Below, in pieces: positions 11,103 to 22,850 of a stretch of DNA of 64,000 nucleotides. The notes under the pieces are model-generated. The model did no database searches. It had not been told where the DNA came from and saw only the letters and a program-made list of their open reading frames with translations. Position 1 is the first letter of the stretch. Each line of letters starts with the position of its first letter. A program made the position numbers and the translations under genes. Source of the DNA: Amia ocellicauda (taxonomy: Eukaryota; Chordata; Actinopteri; Amiiformes; Amiidae); NCBI RefSeq assembly GCF_036373705.1, contig NC_089863.1, positions 6,423,357-6,487,356 of the forward strand, given 5' to 3'.

Positions 11103-13170
11103 CTCAATTCAATTCAATTCAATGCAAGCTTTATTGGCATGACATTTGTATAGAAGTATTGTCAAAAGCATGTGATATAGACCGATCAGCCATAACATTA
11201 TGACCACTGACAGGTGAAGTGAATAACACTGATAATCTCGTTATCATGGCACCTGTCAGTGGGTGGGATATATTAGGCAGCAAGTGAACATTTTATCCTC
11301 AAAGTTGATGTGTTAGAAGCAGGAAAAATGGGCAAGCGTAAGGATCTGAGCGACTTTGATAAGGGCCCATCTGACTGGGTCAGAGCATCTCCCAAACTGC
11401 AGCTCTTGTGGGGTGTTCCCGGTCTGCAGTGGTCAGTACCTATCAAAAGTGGTCCAAGGAAGGAAAAGCGGTGAACCGGCAACAGGGTCATGGGCGGCCA
11501 AGGCTCACTGATGCACGTTGGGAGCGAAGGCTGGCCCGTGTGGTCCGATCCAACAGACGAGTACTGTAGCTCAAATTGCTGAAAAAGTGAATGCTGGTTC
11601 TGATAGAAAGGTGTCAGAACACACAGTGCATCGCAGTTTGTTGCGTATGGGGCTGCGTAGCCGCAGACCAGTCAGGGTGCCCATGCTGACACCTGTCCAC
11701 TGCCGAAAGCGCCTACAATGGGCACGTGAGTAATAAATAAAAAAATTAAATTAAAAATGGTATGATTAGGAACATTTAAATACATGAAAGTAATATATCA
11801 TAGTAAATAATATTTATGAGAAAAAACTAGACATCGATAAAACGTTCCTTATTCCCAGTAAAGTCCCCCCTCTCTGACCTTAGAAAATAGCTCTAACACT
11901 ACCCCCCCTCTGATGCGCTGATCCTATATCAGACTATGGGCTGTGTGGCTGCCCCCCCCTTACCTGTAGCAATGGGCCTGTGCGGTTGCAGGCTGTCCAC
12001 CCACTGTACACACTGTCCCTACATTGTCCACCAATTGTCCCTCCGGCTGTGGCATGCAGACACATATTTGGCTGCTATACCAGCAGTGTTCTCCTCCTCT
12101 CCCAGAAGGATGGGGACCTTTTCAGTATCTGGGAGGAGTGTGAATTCTCTGATATGGTTCCGAAATTTGGGGGTGTATTCTTTTCGTATGTCTGTGTATT
12201 TCGAGCAGGACAGCAGGAAGTGTGTCTCTGTTTCGATCTCTCCCTGCTCACAGTGGCGCACAGCCGCTCCTCTCTGGTGACCCAGGACCAGCTGGCCAAG
12301 AGGGTCCCACTCTGGGGAGAGCTGGTTGCTCAGTAGTGCTTTGTGGTGGTAGGACTCAGGGTCCGCCTGCTTTAGGTGGGACCAGAACTTCACTGCCCTC
12401 TTCTGGATGGGATCAGCAGGGGAAACAGATCCATTGTTTTGGGCATTCCTGTGGACCTGCAGAATGTGCTTACAGAATTCAAATTGCAGTTTTTCTATCA
12501 GGCTTTTGTCCCAGACTGTATAGGTGGGGTTTGTGAGGGGACCCCACACCTCTATCCCATAGAGGGGGTTTTTATGGTGTAGAAAGCCTGACATGCCTTT
12601 TCTTTTAGTGTGTTGGTGGCCTGATTTAAACTCCCTGAGGCACTGAGGGTCAGGCCCAGGTAGCTGTGGCTGGTGCTGTGCTGTAGCACCGTGCTGCCCA
12701 GCGTGAGGCAGTATCTGTGTCCCTGAGATCTGGCTTTTGTCTGGAAAACCATGACTCTGGTCTTTTCCAGATTGACTGTCAGGGCCCATTTCTGACAGTA
12801 CTGCACCAGCAGGGCCAGGTTCCACTGCAGCCCCTGCTCTGTGGGCGACAGCAGCACCAGGTGTAGAGCAGGAACTTGATCTCTGTCATGGAGAGTGAGG
12901 CCGGGGGCGTCAGACTGCTTCAACACTGTGGCCAAGTCATTGATGTAGATGTTGAACAGTGTTGGACTTTTATCACCAATCTTCACTGCGCACTTATTTT
13001 CCGAGTAAATTGATTTGATGATGTCATAGACTTTACCCCCTACACCACTTTGGAAGAGCCTGTAAAGTAGTCCTTTGTGCCAGATTGAATAAAAAACTTT
13101 CTTAAAGTCAATAAAGCAAGCAAATATTTTACCTATTTTTTGGTAGATGTGTTTGTCTATGAGGGTGTGT
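11103..13170 (-). mobile_element. 5'-truncated non-LTR retrotransposon (LINE), minus strand, with nested Tc1-like fragment
   Basis: The minus-strand frames at 12,019-12,986 encode reverse-transcriptase C-terminal sequence: TLFNIYINDLATVLKQ, then a thumb region with YLGLTLSASGSLNQAT, and a carboxy region with ETHFLLSCSKY and GIEVWGPLTN. The frames are broken and the catalytic YxDD region is degenerate. The reversed 3' end, with an AATTG-type tail, is at 11,103-11,160 (CAAGCTTTATTGGCATGACA). It is separated from the body by the Tc1-like fragment at 11,179-11,730 and about 200 bases of AT-rich sequence. The clade is uncertain. Confidence 0.65.
11179..11730 (+). mobile_element. Tc1-like transposon, 5' portion only
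   Basis: It begins with the inverted-repeat end ('accgatcagccataacatta') beside a TA and continues through the N-terminal DNA-binding part of the transposase (frame 11,518-11,733: VNAGSDRKVSEHTVHRSLL). It stops abruptly at about 11,730 before the catalytic core. The longer relative is at 56,159-57,055. It is inactive. Confidence 0.8.
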
Positions 13171-13249
13171 ACGATTTAAATATAGTGTGATGTGTGGTGT
13201 TTTGGTAGGAAGCCAATCTGACTCTCTCTCTTTCTCTTTCTTTCAGGAA

Positions 13250-16200
13250 ATGGAGGTTGAAATTACACAGGGAAAGTGGACCCTGGCCCTGTCCAATATT
13301 ATAGAGGAACTGACAGCCAGTCAGTATAAGAGGATGCTGATGCTGCTCACTGACTTGCCTTCTGGGAGAAAGGAGAGTGACAAGGAGACCATCTGTGAAG
13401 TGATCATCTCACACTATGGCCTGCAGCGATCGGTGACTGTCATTCAGGAGGTCATGAGAAAAATACCCAGGAATGACCCCTGCATGCTTGAGATGCTGGA
13501 GCCCTTTGTGTCTGCGATCTCCAACAGAGGTACCACCCCCCGGAGAACACACTGTGTTCTGGCAGAGTTGTGTGAGGTCCTGGTTTGGATGCAATTTGGT
13601 TCTGCAAAATATGATGTCAGCAAAGCGTCACAGAAGTGTGTGACCCCTGAACACCCCTGAGTTTTCTGTCACACAATAACACTGCTTCAATACACATCAT
13701 GCACAATTCTGTTATTTTCAATACATAAAACTTGGTTCAGAGTTTCTCATTCCACTTAAATCAACTTATTCTTTGTGTTGAATTATTTGTCAAACACAAA
13801 TCCTGGAATACAGTTCTGTAAATATAATTTCATAGTGTTACTTTACAATGTTTTGACCACATCCCCTGGAGTCTAGGGAATGGGGTCTCCACACCAGCAT
13901 GCTGTCCTATGTTCACTTTATTGCGATGTTAACTTAGTTGCGGTGGCAACTTCTGGCTTTCTCCACTACTACACAGTGATGGACATCCAAAGCACTGTGG
14001 TGGTTTTGTTGTTAATAACCTATAGAATAAAAGTCACACATCTATGTCAGAACGAACTGTCTGCAGTCTTATAGTGACAACCCTATCTCTCTGTCCAACC
14101 CCTTAAACTTTCTCTTTCTTTCTCCATTGGTATTTCTGCTTCAAGAGCAGCAAGGCCCTGTGGATGAATGTGACAGACCCCCTCCTGAGAAACGGCATAA
14201 GAGAAACAAACCAGGTCAGTACTGCCACATTGTCACACACAGTCACCCAAACAATGTCTCTCACACACTGTCACACACATCTATCTCTCTATCTCTCTCT
14301 CTCTTTCTCTTGTTGTGCCACCTCAACTGTGCACTAATGATCTATCACCTGTGGGGGTTAATCTGTGCATGACTTAGAAATGTCTAGGTTTAGGATTATG
14401 ATCAGGAGTGTATCCTCAGTTGTCCCCAGGAAGGTATACACCTTCCACTTATTTTACTGGCTCCAGTGGTGCCAGTGGATGGAATTGACGCATGACAGCA
14501 AAACAATAACACAATAATACAGACAGACCCCCCACAAATACCCCCTAGCATGTGATCTTTTGAAGAAGACTCTTTGTTTTCCTTTTTTTACATTTTGTGT
14601 AAAATGTGCTAGTTTACAATTTGCTTTCGCTCTCACCTGTAGAGAAGAAGTGGACCAGACCTGATATCTCAACTTCAATTGCAGAAGGGCTCCAGAAAAC
14701 TGATCCCAGTCTTAGAGATGAAGGGGCTACAAGAGCCCAGCTAGGTGAGCATCGCAGGGTCCCGTGGGTGTGGACCAATAAACGATTAAGCACAAGTCAG
14801 GGATCCATGCAACTGAGTGGGATGATAAACATGGTGTGGAAGCCTCCTTGGGTAGCATGCAGAACACCTATGGTTTTTAATTGGAGTTTTAAACTGAAGT
14901 GGAGGAGGGGAGGAGGGGAGGAGGGGAGGAGGGGAGGAGGCCAGCCCCAATCTCGCACCTGACTCCCACCTTCCCCAGCATAAGTATCCAGCAAGAAGCC
15001 TACTTTCCCAGCATTCATTGCTTTGCCTCTCTCCTTCACCCCCCCTCATTCTACTTAGTTGGGGGGGTTCTGATGGCCTCATCCTCATGGCCAGGTCATT
15101 GTTCCCTTAGTCAAATCAAGTCTAGGCCAAAATAAACTCTATTAACCTTCTAATACGTACGTCTACTGGTGTGGCCCGAACTCCAGAAGTTGAAGTCAAG
15201 GTGTGAGGATAGTCAAAAGGACTGGCTGCCAAAAATGAGAGGAGGCATTTTTTCCAATCTAGATCACTTGGTTTGCATTGGTAAAAAGCCAGTGATCAGG
15301 CCATTATCTAGTTATTTATTCAGGGCTCATAGATTTGCTGTTTCAGACTCCCACAAAGCCTGCCTTCCTGAGATGCCACTATCTTTTGTTCCCTCACGAC
15401 TCTGTTTTCTTCTCCCCCCACTCAGCTGCCTACAGCCTGTCAGAACTAGACCAGCACCTGGAGAACCGCGAGGTATGCCACCGGTATGTCGCTGACCTGC
15501 GGGAGAAGCTGAAGGAAGAGGAGCTGGTGAAGCTGAGGTGTACCATCCAGGGCAAGAAGCTGAGGTGGGGGTTTATCTGCACCTGGGAGAGGATGAGGGA
15601 GATCTGCATCAACCAGCGGCTGAGGAAGCTAGTGGAAGGCGGCTGCCAGAAGGACTTCCCTTTCAAGATCGTGCTGAATTACATCTTCGAGAATAATGCC
15701 AAGTATGCCAAGGCCTGCAGTGGACGACCGGCTTCACTCAGCCAGACCAGCGCATGCTTTCGGTCCATCGATGACCCAACACAAGAGCAAGGGCAGGACC
15801 GCTCCTGTCCAGCACCTTCTCAGTCTGCCCGGGATGGAGTCGCTCACATTAATAGCAGCCTTCCCACAGAGGTCAACGTCGGCGGCAAAAGCTCAACTGT
15901 GGACCAAGGCGAGGCTGCCCCCTCAGAGAGCAGCAGAGGAGAAAACCCAGAGCCCAGTGGCAGAAGTAGGCTGTCCCCGGGAAGGCTATCCACCTCTCTG
16001 GGGGATGCGAGCCTTATCCCAGCCACAGATGCTAAAGGGCCTTCTCTTGAGCTGTGGAGGGGTGACAGCTGGGAAGATCCACAGGGAAACTGCAATGAAC
16101 CTTTGGGGACCAGAGATCCAGTAGAAATACCCCAACTCCAAGAAACAACCAAGAAAAAGGGCAGCTTGGTAAAAAGGGGGCAAAGGAAGAAGCCAGTAGC

Positions 16201-16702
16201 GAGGGAGGAGCAGCAGAGGAAGATGGAGAGTCTAAGAGAGTGGGCCAGTGCTAACAACCTCCTGGGGAAGAGGAGAAGTGAAGAGGAAGAGGAGGAGATG
16301 AGAGCAGTCAGAGATAGGATCACCTTCGTTAACATCAGGGGGCACAGGCAGTTCCCAACCTTGGTGGCTGAACGCTGCATGGTGTTCGAAGACCCTGACA
16401 CTGGCAAGAGACGGATCCTGGACATCCAGGTGCCAGAAGGAGATCGAGAGCGTCAGAAGATCCTGAACAAAAACCAGGATCTGACAGACGAGTTTTCCTT
16501 CAAGACGCAGTTTCACATGGGCGTGCTGGGGGACGTCTGTGGCACAGACCTGATCTTGCCAGGCCGTGTGATTAAGACCATCCCTTACAAGCCAAGGAGG
16601 TTTAAGGCCATGCTGGAGACGTTTGTGGAATATATGCAAGAGGCAGTCCTCCCAGCGCTGGCTGTGTTTAAAGAGAAGCAGCAGGAGAGTGAGCTGTTCT
16701 AA
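13250..16702 (+). CDS. Gene B: Pyrin-domain protein with the same middle and C-terminal domains as gene A
   Basis: The model joins 13250-13529, 14146-14214, 14643-14744 and 15426-16702. All junctions are AG/GT and phase 1, giving an open frame of 575 residues plus stop. The ATG lies 3 bases after an acceptor at 13,246, so an upstream untranslated exon is expected. Residues about 8-85 read as a Pyrin domain (IIEELTASQYKRMLMLL, ISHYGLQRSVTVIQEVM, MLEMLEPFV). Exons 2-3 are a basic linker (PPPEKRHKRNKP), a possible nuclear localisation signal. The middle domain (about 155-250) matches gene A (LSELDQHLENREV, GGCQKDFPFKIVL). After an acidic/basic linker the C-domain (about 420-575) is collinear with gene A (VNIRGHRQFPTLVAERC, DLTDEFSFKTQFHMGVL, AVLPALAVFKEKQQ) and ends ESELF. 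Its molecular function is not recognised. A PYD-driven inflammasome-like role is inference only. Confidence 0.8.
14903..14940. repeat. GGGAGGAG minisatellite in intron 3 of gene B
   Basis: Nearly perfect repeats of a 9-base GGAGGGGAG-type unit. Confidence 0.85.
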
Positions 16703-17330
16703 GGTATTCGGGACTGGGTTACGCAAAGCCAACTCCTCTTCCCAGCCAGTGTGGCTCCTTATGCATGTCTGATTTCTACTGTTAGTGTGTGATATTGTGT
16801 GAAATTACGTCTCTTATGCTACAACTTCTTATAAATCACCCACATGAGGATTACATAAAAAACATATTTCCATTGAAAAAAATATTGTATCGTATCGAAC
16901 ATAAAACTATTCAAAACAAATATACATCCCGTGAAACTGGCACCACTTGCATTAAGTGTCCTGAAATGTCCATAGAGAATTTTACAATCCTAATAATTCT
17001 CTGAATGGGGAGACATTTATTAGACAAGATGTATGGACATTGATGTTATGAAATTCTGCTCTGTGATTGGCTGTTTTCTTAAATATAAGATTTATAATTA
17101 ACATAGTCAGTAGTTTAATGCTAAATAGTGTATTTTTTGGCAGGATAATTGCATTTATTTTCACCACTTCATATCCTTTTGTTTTTATAACTTTTCATAC
17201 TGTACAACTATTCTTCTCAATAAATGTTTGTGAATCCAAGTCAGAAGTGTGTTTGTCCCTTCCGATAGTGTGTAAGCCACAGCAACACATGTAATGCTCC
17301 CTTTCCCGTAGCCCTTGACTGTGACCCTAC
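16703..17330. other. 3' flank of gene B, no gene seen
   Basis: AT-rich. Possible poly(A) signal AATAAA at 17,218-17,223. No coding, RNA or repeat feature could be supported. Confidence 0.4.
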
Positions 17331-17592
17331 ATCTTGACAGCACTTAGCTTTTACCATCCAGGATGTATGACCTCACTTACTGTACTTAACTGTATAAATT
17401 GGAAGTTGTAAAATGTATTTTACTTTGAATTGCTTTGTATAATGTAAATTTGAATTTGTAATGTTTGATGCCTTGTACTGAACTGTACTTTGTATAGCAC
17501 TTATGCTGTAAGTTGCCCTGGATAAGGGCATCTGCCAAGAAGAAGAAGAAGAAGAAGAAGAAGAAGAAGAAGAAGAAGAAGAAGAAGAAGAA
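17325..17592 (+). repeat. SINE-type repeat with (AAG)n tail
   Basis: The segment from 'cacttagcttttaccatcc' to 'ggcatctgccaag' recurs, interrupted, at 33,205-35,005 and in reverse at 29,498-29,600. It ends in an (AAG)n microsatellite (17,539-17,592). The closing core, 'aagttgccctggataagggc', resembles the conserved 3' domain of fish SINEs. No A/B-box head is evident, so this is the 3' part of a SINE or an untyped repeat. Confidence 0.65.
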
Positions 17593-17599
17593 TTTTTGT

Positions 17600-19165
17600 T
17601 TGTTTTTAAACACTCCACTGATCATTGGCTACGTATATCTAGATTTGATTTTACTACCTCATTGGGTGAATCATGTTTTGCATTTTGCCTTCATTTCCAC
17701 TGCAACGCTGAAAGCAAGGGGGCCAGAGAATAAAGGTAACACCATGTTTTAATGCATTTCTTTATATAATATTGAGGTGACATGGTTGCAGAGTTGCCGT
17801 AACAGGTCAGTGGGCAGTGATCTTTAATGTGACTTAATTGTCGAGTGCACACTATGCTCCTGTATGGCATTGGGTAAAACCTGGAACGCCAGAACAGTGG
17901 AAAGATTTACAAAGACGTCCAAAACTGAAAAATACTTATTTTGGGCTGTCGGAAACTTGTGTTTTAATTGAAAATATTATATTACACAGTGTAAATAATA
18001 CTAATACTTAACTTTAATACTACTAACAACAACAACAACAACAACAATTATATTGTATACACATTTTCTACAATTTGTTAAACTGAACAGAATTTGTAAA
18101 TGTAATAGTGGCATTAAGGTACAATGCTGGGGCCCAATGCATAGTAGAAAGGCCCCCCTTTAAACCAATGGTAGTGTTATGCTGGGGCACTGTTTATGGA
18201 ACTGGGAATAGACCTCCAAACTGGTGTCCCAGTGTATTAGGAACTAATGTACAGATATCGATACAAATGTATCTTTGTTTGTTTCTGACGGCCTGTAACA
18301 TGCCTTTTGCTATATTATAACTTAATAACTGTCTATATTCACCTGAGCTTTATGGACTATGCCTATAATGGAAGCTTGTTTCTGACATCCAGAAATTAAA
18401 CTAAAACAATGTACCACTACACACTTTCAGTAATTTAGCAAACAGCCAAAGCTCAAAACTCTACTTCTGTTCCTGTATGTATTTACTGCCCCCCTCCTGC
18501 AATACAGGCAAATACAGATGAAGGCTCTGAAGACCCCTACGAATCAGGCTCGCCTTCTGTTGTGTAGTGTAGTGTAGTCGTCTTTTGCACTGTCTGTTTG
18601 GATCCAATCGTATAGCCAATGCTGTTCACAGATTTTGTCTGCACTACCACCACTCGCCATTACAGGCAGGCATGCTAAAGAGCACTGGAAATAGGTAGCT
18701 GTGTAGAGCATAGATTTGTACAGAGGCAAACAAATAAAATAAAATTGAATGAACCTATTCAAGGTAAAACTCGGTATAGATGCAAAGGCACAGCCACCAT
18801 GTTAACTGGTGGCAGGTAAGGTGAACTTGGACTGTGCAGTGAAAATAATGAGAAAAAACCCTTACAGCCAGCCAGCTATCTAGTTTAGCAACACAATTAA
18901 TGTCATCATCATTAAAACAGTTACTTTAACCAGTATGCAAGCAAACCAAATTATATTACAATACCTTTCTCTTGTGCTTGTTTTTCCTTCCCAGTATTTC
19001 TATTTTTACGTTTTTTGTTCACGATTGATATGCTATTATAATTTGGTAGTTTTGCAATCCTAAAATATATTTATTCTTATTTTCTGCAACAACCAAACTC
19101 TAGCAGCTGGGGGCCAAGCGGCTACTTTTGTTGCTTATGCCTAGGAATGCTTCTGGTGTTACATC
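17600..19165. other. Intergenic, nothing supported
   Basis: AT-rich sequence with a short CAA run (18,030-18,048). The small open frames here show no family resemblance. Confidence 0.4.
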
Positions 19166-19186
19166 TCTATTTTCTCCCCAGACTGA

Positions 19187-19358
19187 CACTCCTCCTAAAA
19201 GTCAGGAGAGAGAGTTGAAATGCCTGTAGTGATTATTTCCCACTATGGCGTGAAAAAGTCTGTGGCTGTCATTCAGGATGTATTGAAGAAAATACATAGA
19301 AAAGACTGCAAGCTACTTGACATCCTGCAGCCCTATGTGTCTGCGGTCACACCCGGAG
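19187..19358 (+). pseudogene. Decayed PYD exon of the gene A/B family
   Basis: The frame reads VIISHYGVKKSVAVIQDVL, LLDILQPYVSAVTPG, and is plainly related to the second half of the gene B Pyrin exon (13,400-13,529). It ends at the same phase-1 donor context (g|gtac). The first half is missing: the expected helix 1-2 region is replaced by sequence with in-frame TGA and TAA codons just after the acceptor-like 'ctccccag' (19,180-19,187). No downstream exons of the family are found before the Tc1 element at 19.66 kb. Confidence 0.7.
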
Positions 19359-19662
19359 GTACAGTCAGCTGGGTGGCACAACCACAAACACGTTAGCCAC
19401 GGAGAAGCATAAACGGAGTAATGCCGGTTTGTCCACATAATTAGTATTTTGTCCCTCGAACTGCACATTTCGTTAATATAATTCACATTTCGTCAACATA
19501 ATTCACATTTTATCCCACGAAATGCCCACGTATTTTGTGCTTGGCAATTTTGGACGAAATGTAAAATGTTCTTTGCTTTTCGTGGACGGAATGAACAATT
19601 AGCATAATGATCGGACAGGTGACTGATCAAAGCATTGATCCAGAGACCTATAGTAACATATA

Positions 19663-21058
19663 CAGTGAGGGAAAAAAGTATTTGATCCCCTGCTGATTTT
19701 GTACGTTTGCCCACTGACAAAGAAATGATCAGTCTATAATTTTAATGGTAGGTGTATTTTAACAGTGAGAGACAGAATAACAACAACAACAACCAAAAAA
19801 AAAAAACGCATTTCAAAAAAGTTATAAATTGATTTGCATGTTAATGAGGGAAATAAGTATTTGATCCCCTATCAATCAGCAAGATTTCTGGGACAAGATT
19901 GTAGACCTACACAAGGCTGGAATGGGCTACAAGACCATCGCCAAGCAGCTTGGTGAGAAGGTGACAACAGTTGGAAGAAACACAAAATAACTGTCAGTCT
20001 CCCTTGGTCTGGGGCTCCATGCAAAATCTCACCTCGTGGAGTTTCAATGATCATGAGAACGGTGAGGAATCAGCCCAGAACTACACGGGAGGATCTTGTT
20101 AATGATCTCAAGGCAGCTGGGACCATAGTTACCAAGAAAACAATTGGTAACACACTACGCCGTGAAGGACTGAAATCCTGCAGCGCCCGCAAGGTCCCCC
20201 TGCTCAAGAAAGCACATGTACAGGCCCGTCTGAAGTTTGCCAATGAACATCTGAATGATTCAGAGGAGAACTGGGTGAAAGTGTTGTGATCAGATGAGAC
20301 CAAAATCGAGCTCTTTGGCATCAACTCAACGTGCCGTGTTCGGAGGAGGAGGAATGACCACAAGAACACCATCCCCACCGTCAGACATGGAGGTGGAAAC
20401 ATTATGCTTTGGGGGTGTTTTTCTGCTAAGGGGACAGGACAACTGCACCGCATCAAAGGGACGATGGACGGGGCCATGTACCGTCAAATCTTGGGTGAGA
20501 ACCTCCTTCCCTCAGCCAGGGCATTGAAAATGGGTCGTGGATGGGTATTCCAGCATGACAATGACCCAAAACACACAGCCAAGGCAACAAAGGAGTGGCT
20601 CAAGAAGAAGCACATTAAGGTCCTGGAGTGGCCTAGCCAGTCTCCAGACCTTAATCCCATAGAAAATCTGTGGAGGGAGCTGAAGGTTCGAGTTGCCAAA
20701 CGTCAGCCTCGAAACCTTAATGACTTGGAGAGGATCTGCAAAGAGGAGTGGGACAAAATCCCTCCTGAGATGTGTGCAAACCTGGTGGCCAAGTAAAAGA
20801 AACATCTGACCTCTGTGATTGCCAACAAGGGTTTTGCCACCAAGTACTAAGTCGAAGGGGTCAAATACTTATTTCCCTCATTAACATGCAAATCAATGTA
20901 TAACTTTTTTGAAATGTGTTTTTCTGGATTTTTTTTGTTGTTATTCTGTCTCTCACTGCTAAAATACACCTACCATTAAAATTATATACTGATCATTTCT
21001 TTGTCAGTGGGCAAACATACAAAATCAGCAGGTGATCAAATACTTTTTCCCCCCACTG
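19663..21058 (+). mobile_element. Tc1-like transposon, decayed copy
   Basis: Terminal repeats 'cagtgagggaaaaaagtatt' and its inverted partner are flanked by TA. The family is the same as the element at 33,255-34,837. Relative to that copy about 180 bases around the start codon and N-terminal region are deleted, plus a smaller deletion near 19,975. The first catalytic motif WTDE has TGG changed to TGA (20,286-20,288), and a TAA interrupts the C-terminus (20,794-20,796). The transposase cannot be made. Confidence 0.9.
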
Positions 21059-21285
21059 TATGTAGGTATACTCTCTTGTGTGACTGCCCTTTTCTTTTGG
21101 TGTAGTATTTGTGATTACATCATAGTTAAAGATTGTTTATGCACTATTGATTTTATGTGTGAAGCACTTTATATAAATACAATATGTATTTATTGGTATA
21201 TATGTATTTATATATGTATTTATATATATTTATATATTATATAAATATTTATAGACCTAACTGTTTGTATGTATGATTTTATATA

Positions 21286-21906
21286 CAGTACTGTGCAAAA
21301 GTTTTAAGCAGGTGTGAAAAAATGCTGTAAAGTAAGAATGCTTTCAAAAATAGACTTGTTAATAGATTATATTTATCAATTAACTAAATGCAAAGTGAGT
21401 GAACAGAAGAAAAACTAAATCAAATCCATAATTGGTGTGGCCACCCTTTGCCTTCAAAACAACATCAATTCTTCTGTCTTGCCATGGTGTATGACTTCTG
21501 ACCGTAAACTGTCTTCAGCAACCTCACCTTGTTAGCTGAGTTTGGCTGTTCCTCACCCAGTTTTATTCCTCCTACACAGCTGTTTCTGTTTCAGTTCATG
21601 ATTGTGTTTCTACCTACATATTGAATTGATGATCATTAGCACCTGTTTGGTATAATTGTTTAATCATACACCTGACTATATGCCTGCAAAATCCCTGACT
21701 TTGTGCAAGTGTGCCTTGAAGAATTGATTCTGTTTTGAAGGCAAAGGGTGGTCACACCAAATATGGATTTGATTTAGTTTTTCTTCTGTTCACTCACTTT
21801 GCATTTAGTTAATTGATAAATATAATCTATTTACAAGTCTATTTTTGAAAGCATTCTTACTTTACAGCATTTTTTCATACCTGCTTAAAACTTTTGCACA
21901 GTACTG
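21286..21906. mobile_element. 621-bp non-autonomous foldback MITE
   Basis: The two ends are inverted copies of each other over about 150 bases ('cagtactgtgcaaaagtttt' outward) and are flanked by TA. There is no transposase frame. The TA duplication and CAGT termini suggest mobilisation by a Tc1/mariner enzyme. The flanks at 21,251-21,285 and 21,907-21,945 are themselves inverted copies of another element's end. Confidence 0.85.
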
Positions 21907-21908
21907 TA

Positions 21909-22115
21909 TATAAAATCATACATACAAACAGTTAGGTCCATAAATATAGGACAGTGACACAATTGTTATCATTTTGGCTCTGTATGCCACCACAATGGAT
22001 TTGAAAGGAAACCATTTTTCTCCTCATCTGGTGATGTCTATGGGTTCCAGACTTCAGGCAGTCATTGACTGCAAAGAATTGAATCTCACAATTTAATTAA
22101 TGATTATGTTAGTTT
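21909..22115 (-). mobile_element. Tc1-like element fragment (terminal repeat plus transposase tail)
   Basis: 'cagttaggtccataaata' and the following end sequence are the inverted-repeat end seen at 6710-6815. The stretch 22,030-22,085 repeats the transposase C-terminal coding sequence present at 6625-6690. It is a rearranged remnant. Confidence 0.6.
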
Positions 22116-22195
22116 GCCTGTATACGTTTGAGCCCCTAAAATTGGGGGGAACACATATAAAAATGGGTGTAATTCCTACACCATTCACCCAATTT

Positions 22196-22850
22196 AAGAA
22201 CATAAGAACATACAATTTACAAATGAGAGGACATTCAACCCATCATGCTTGTTTGGTGTCCATTAATAACTAAGTGATCCAAGGATCCTATCCAGTCTGA
22301 TTTTAAATGTTCACAAATTTTCAGCTTCAACCACATCGCTGGGGAGTTTGTTCAGTTTGTGACGCCTCTCTGTGTAAAGAAGTGTCTCCTGTTTTCTGTC
22401 TTGAATGCCTTGAAGCCCAATTTCCATTTGTGTCCCCGGGTGCGTGTGTCCCTGCTGATCTGGAAAAGCTCCTCTGGTTTGATGTGGTCCATACCTTTCA
22501 TGATTTTGAAGACTTGGATCAAGTCCCCATGTTTTAAATTCTACACTTTTGACAAAATACCCTAGCATCCTGTTTGCCTTTTTTATTGCTTCCCCACATT
22601 GTTTGGATGGAGAAAGTGAGGAGTCCACATAGACTCCTAGGTCTTTCTCATGCATTACTTCATCTAGTTCTTCCTCCCATAGTGTAATTATAGTGGACAT
22701 TTCTGTTACCTGCATGTAATACCTTGCACTTGTCCACATTGAGTTTCATCTGCCAGGTGTCAACCTGAATTTTATCTAAGACCCTTTGAATAAGCTGTGC
22801 TCCAAGAGTATGGTTTTCATTGAGAAGCTCCTCTATTTTCTGTCTAATCA
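22196..22850 (-). mobile_element. CR1-like LINE 3' end, minus strand, rearranged
   Basis: Reversed 3' tail (aagaacataagaacatac) followed by the C-terminal frames (FKTENRRHFF-type near 22,390; NVDKCKVLHAGN near 22,720). A block present in the copy at 47,782-48,936 is deleted at about 22,535. 5'-truncated and dead. Confidence 0.8.

Noticed and set aside
12222..12582. Plus-strand open frames at 12.2-12.6 kb
   Set aside because: Shadows of the minus-strand LINE reverse-transcriptase sequence.
17373..17752. Open frames encoding poly-Ser, poly-Phe or poly-Lys
   Set aside because: They are the three readings of the (AAG)n microsatellite at the end of a SINE.
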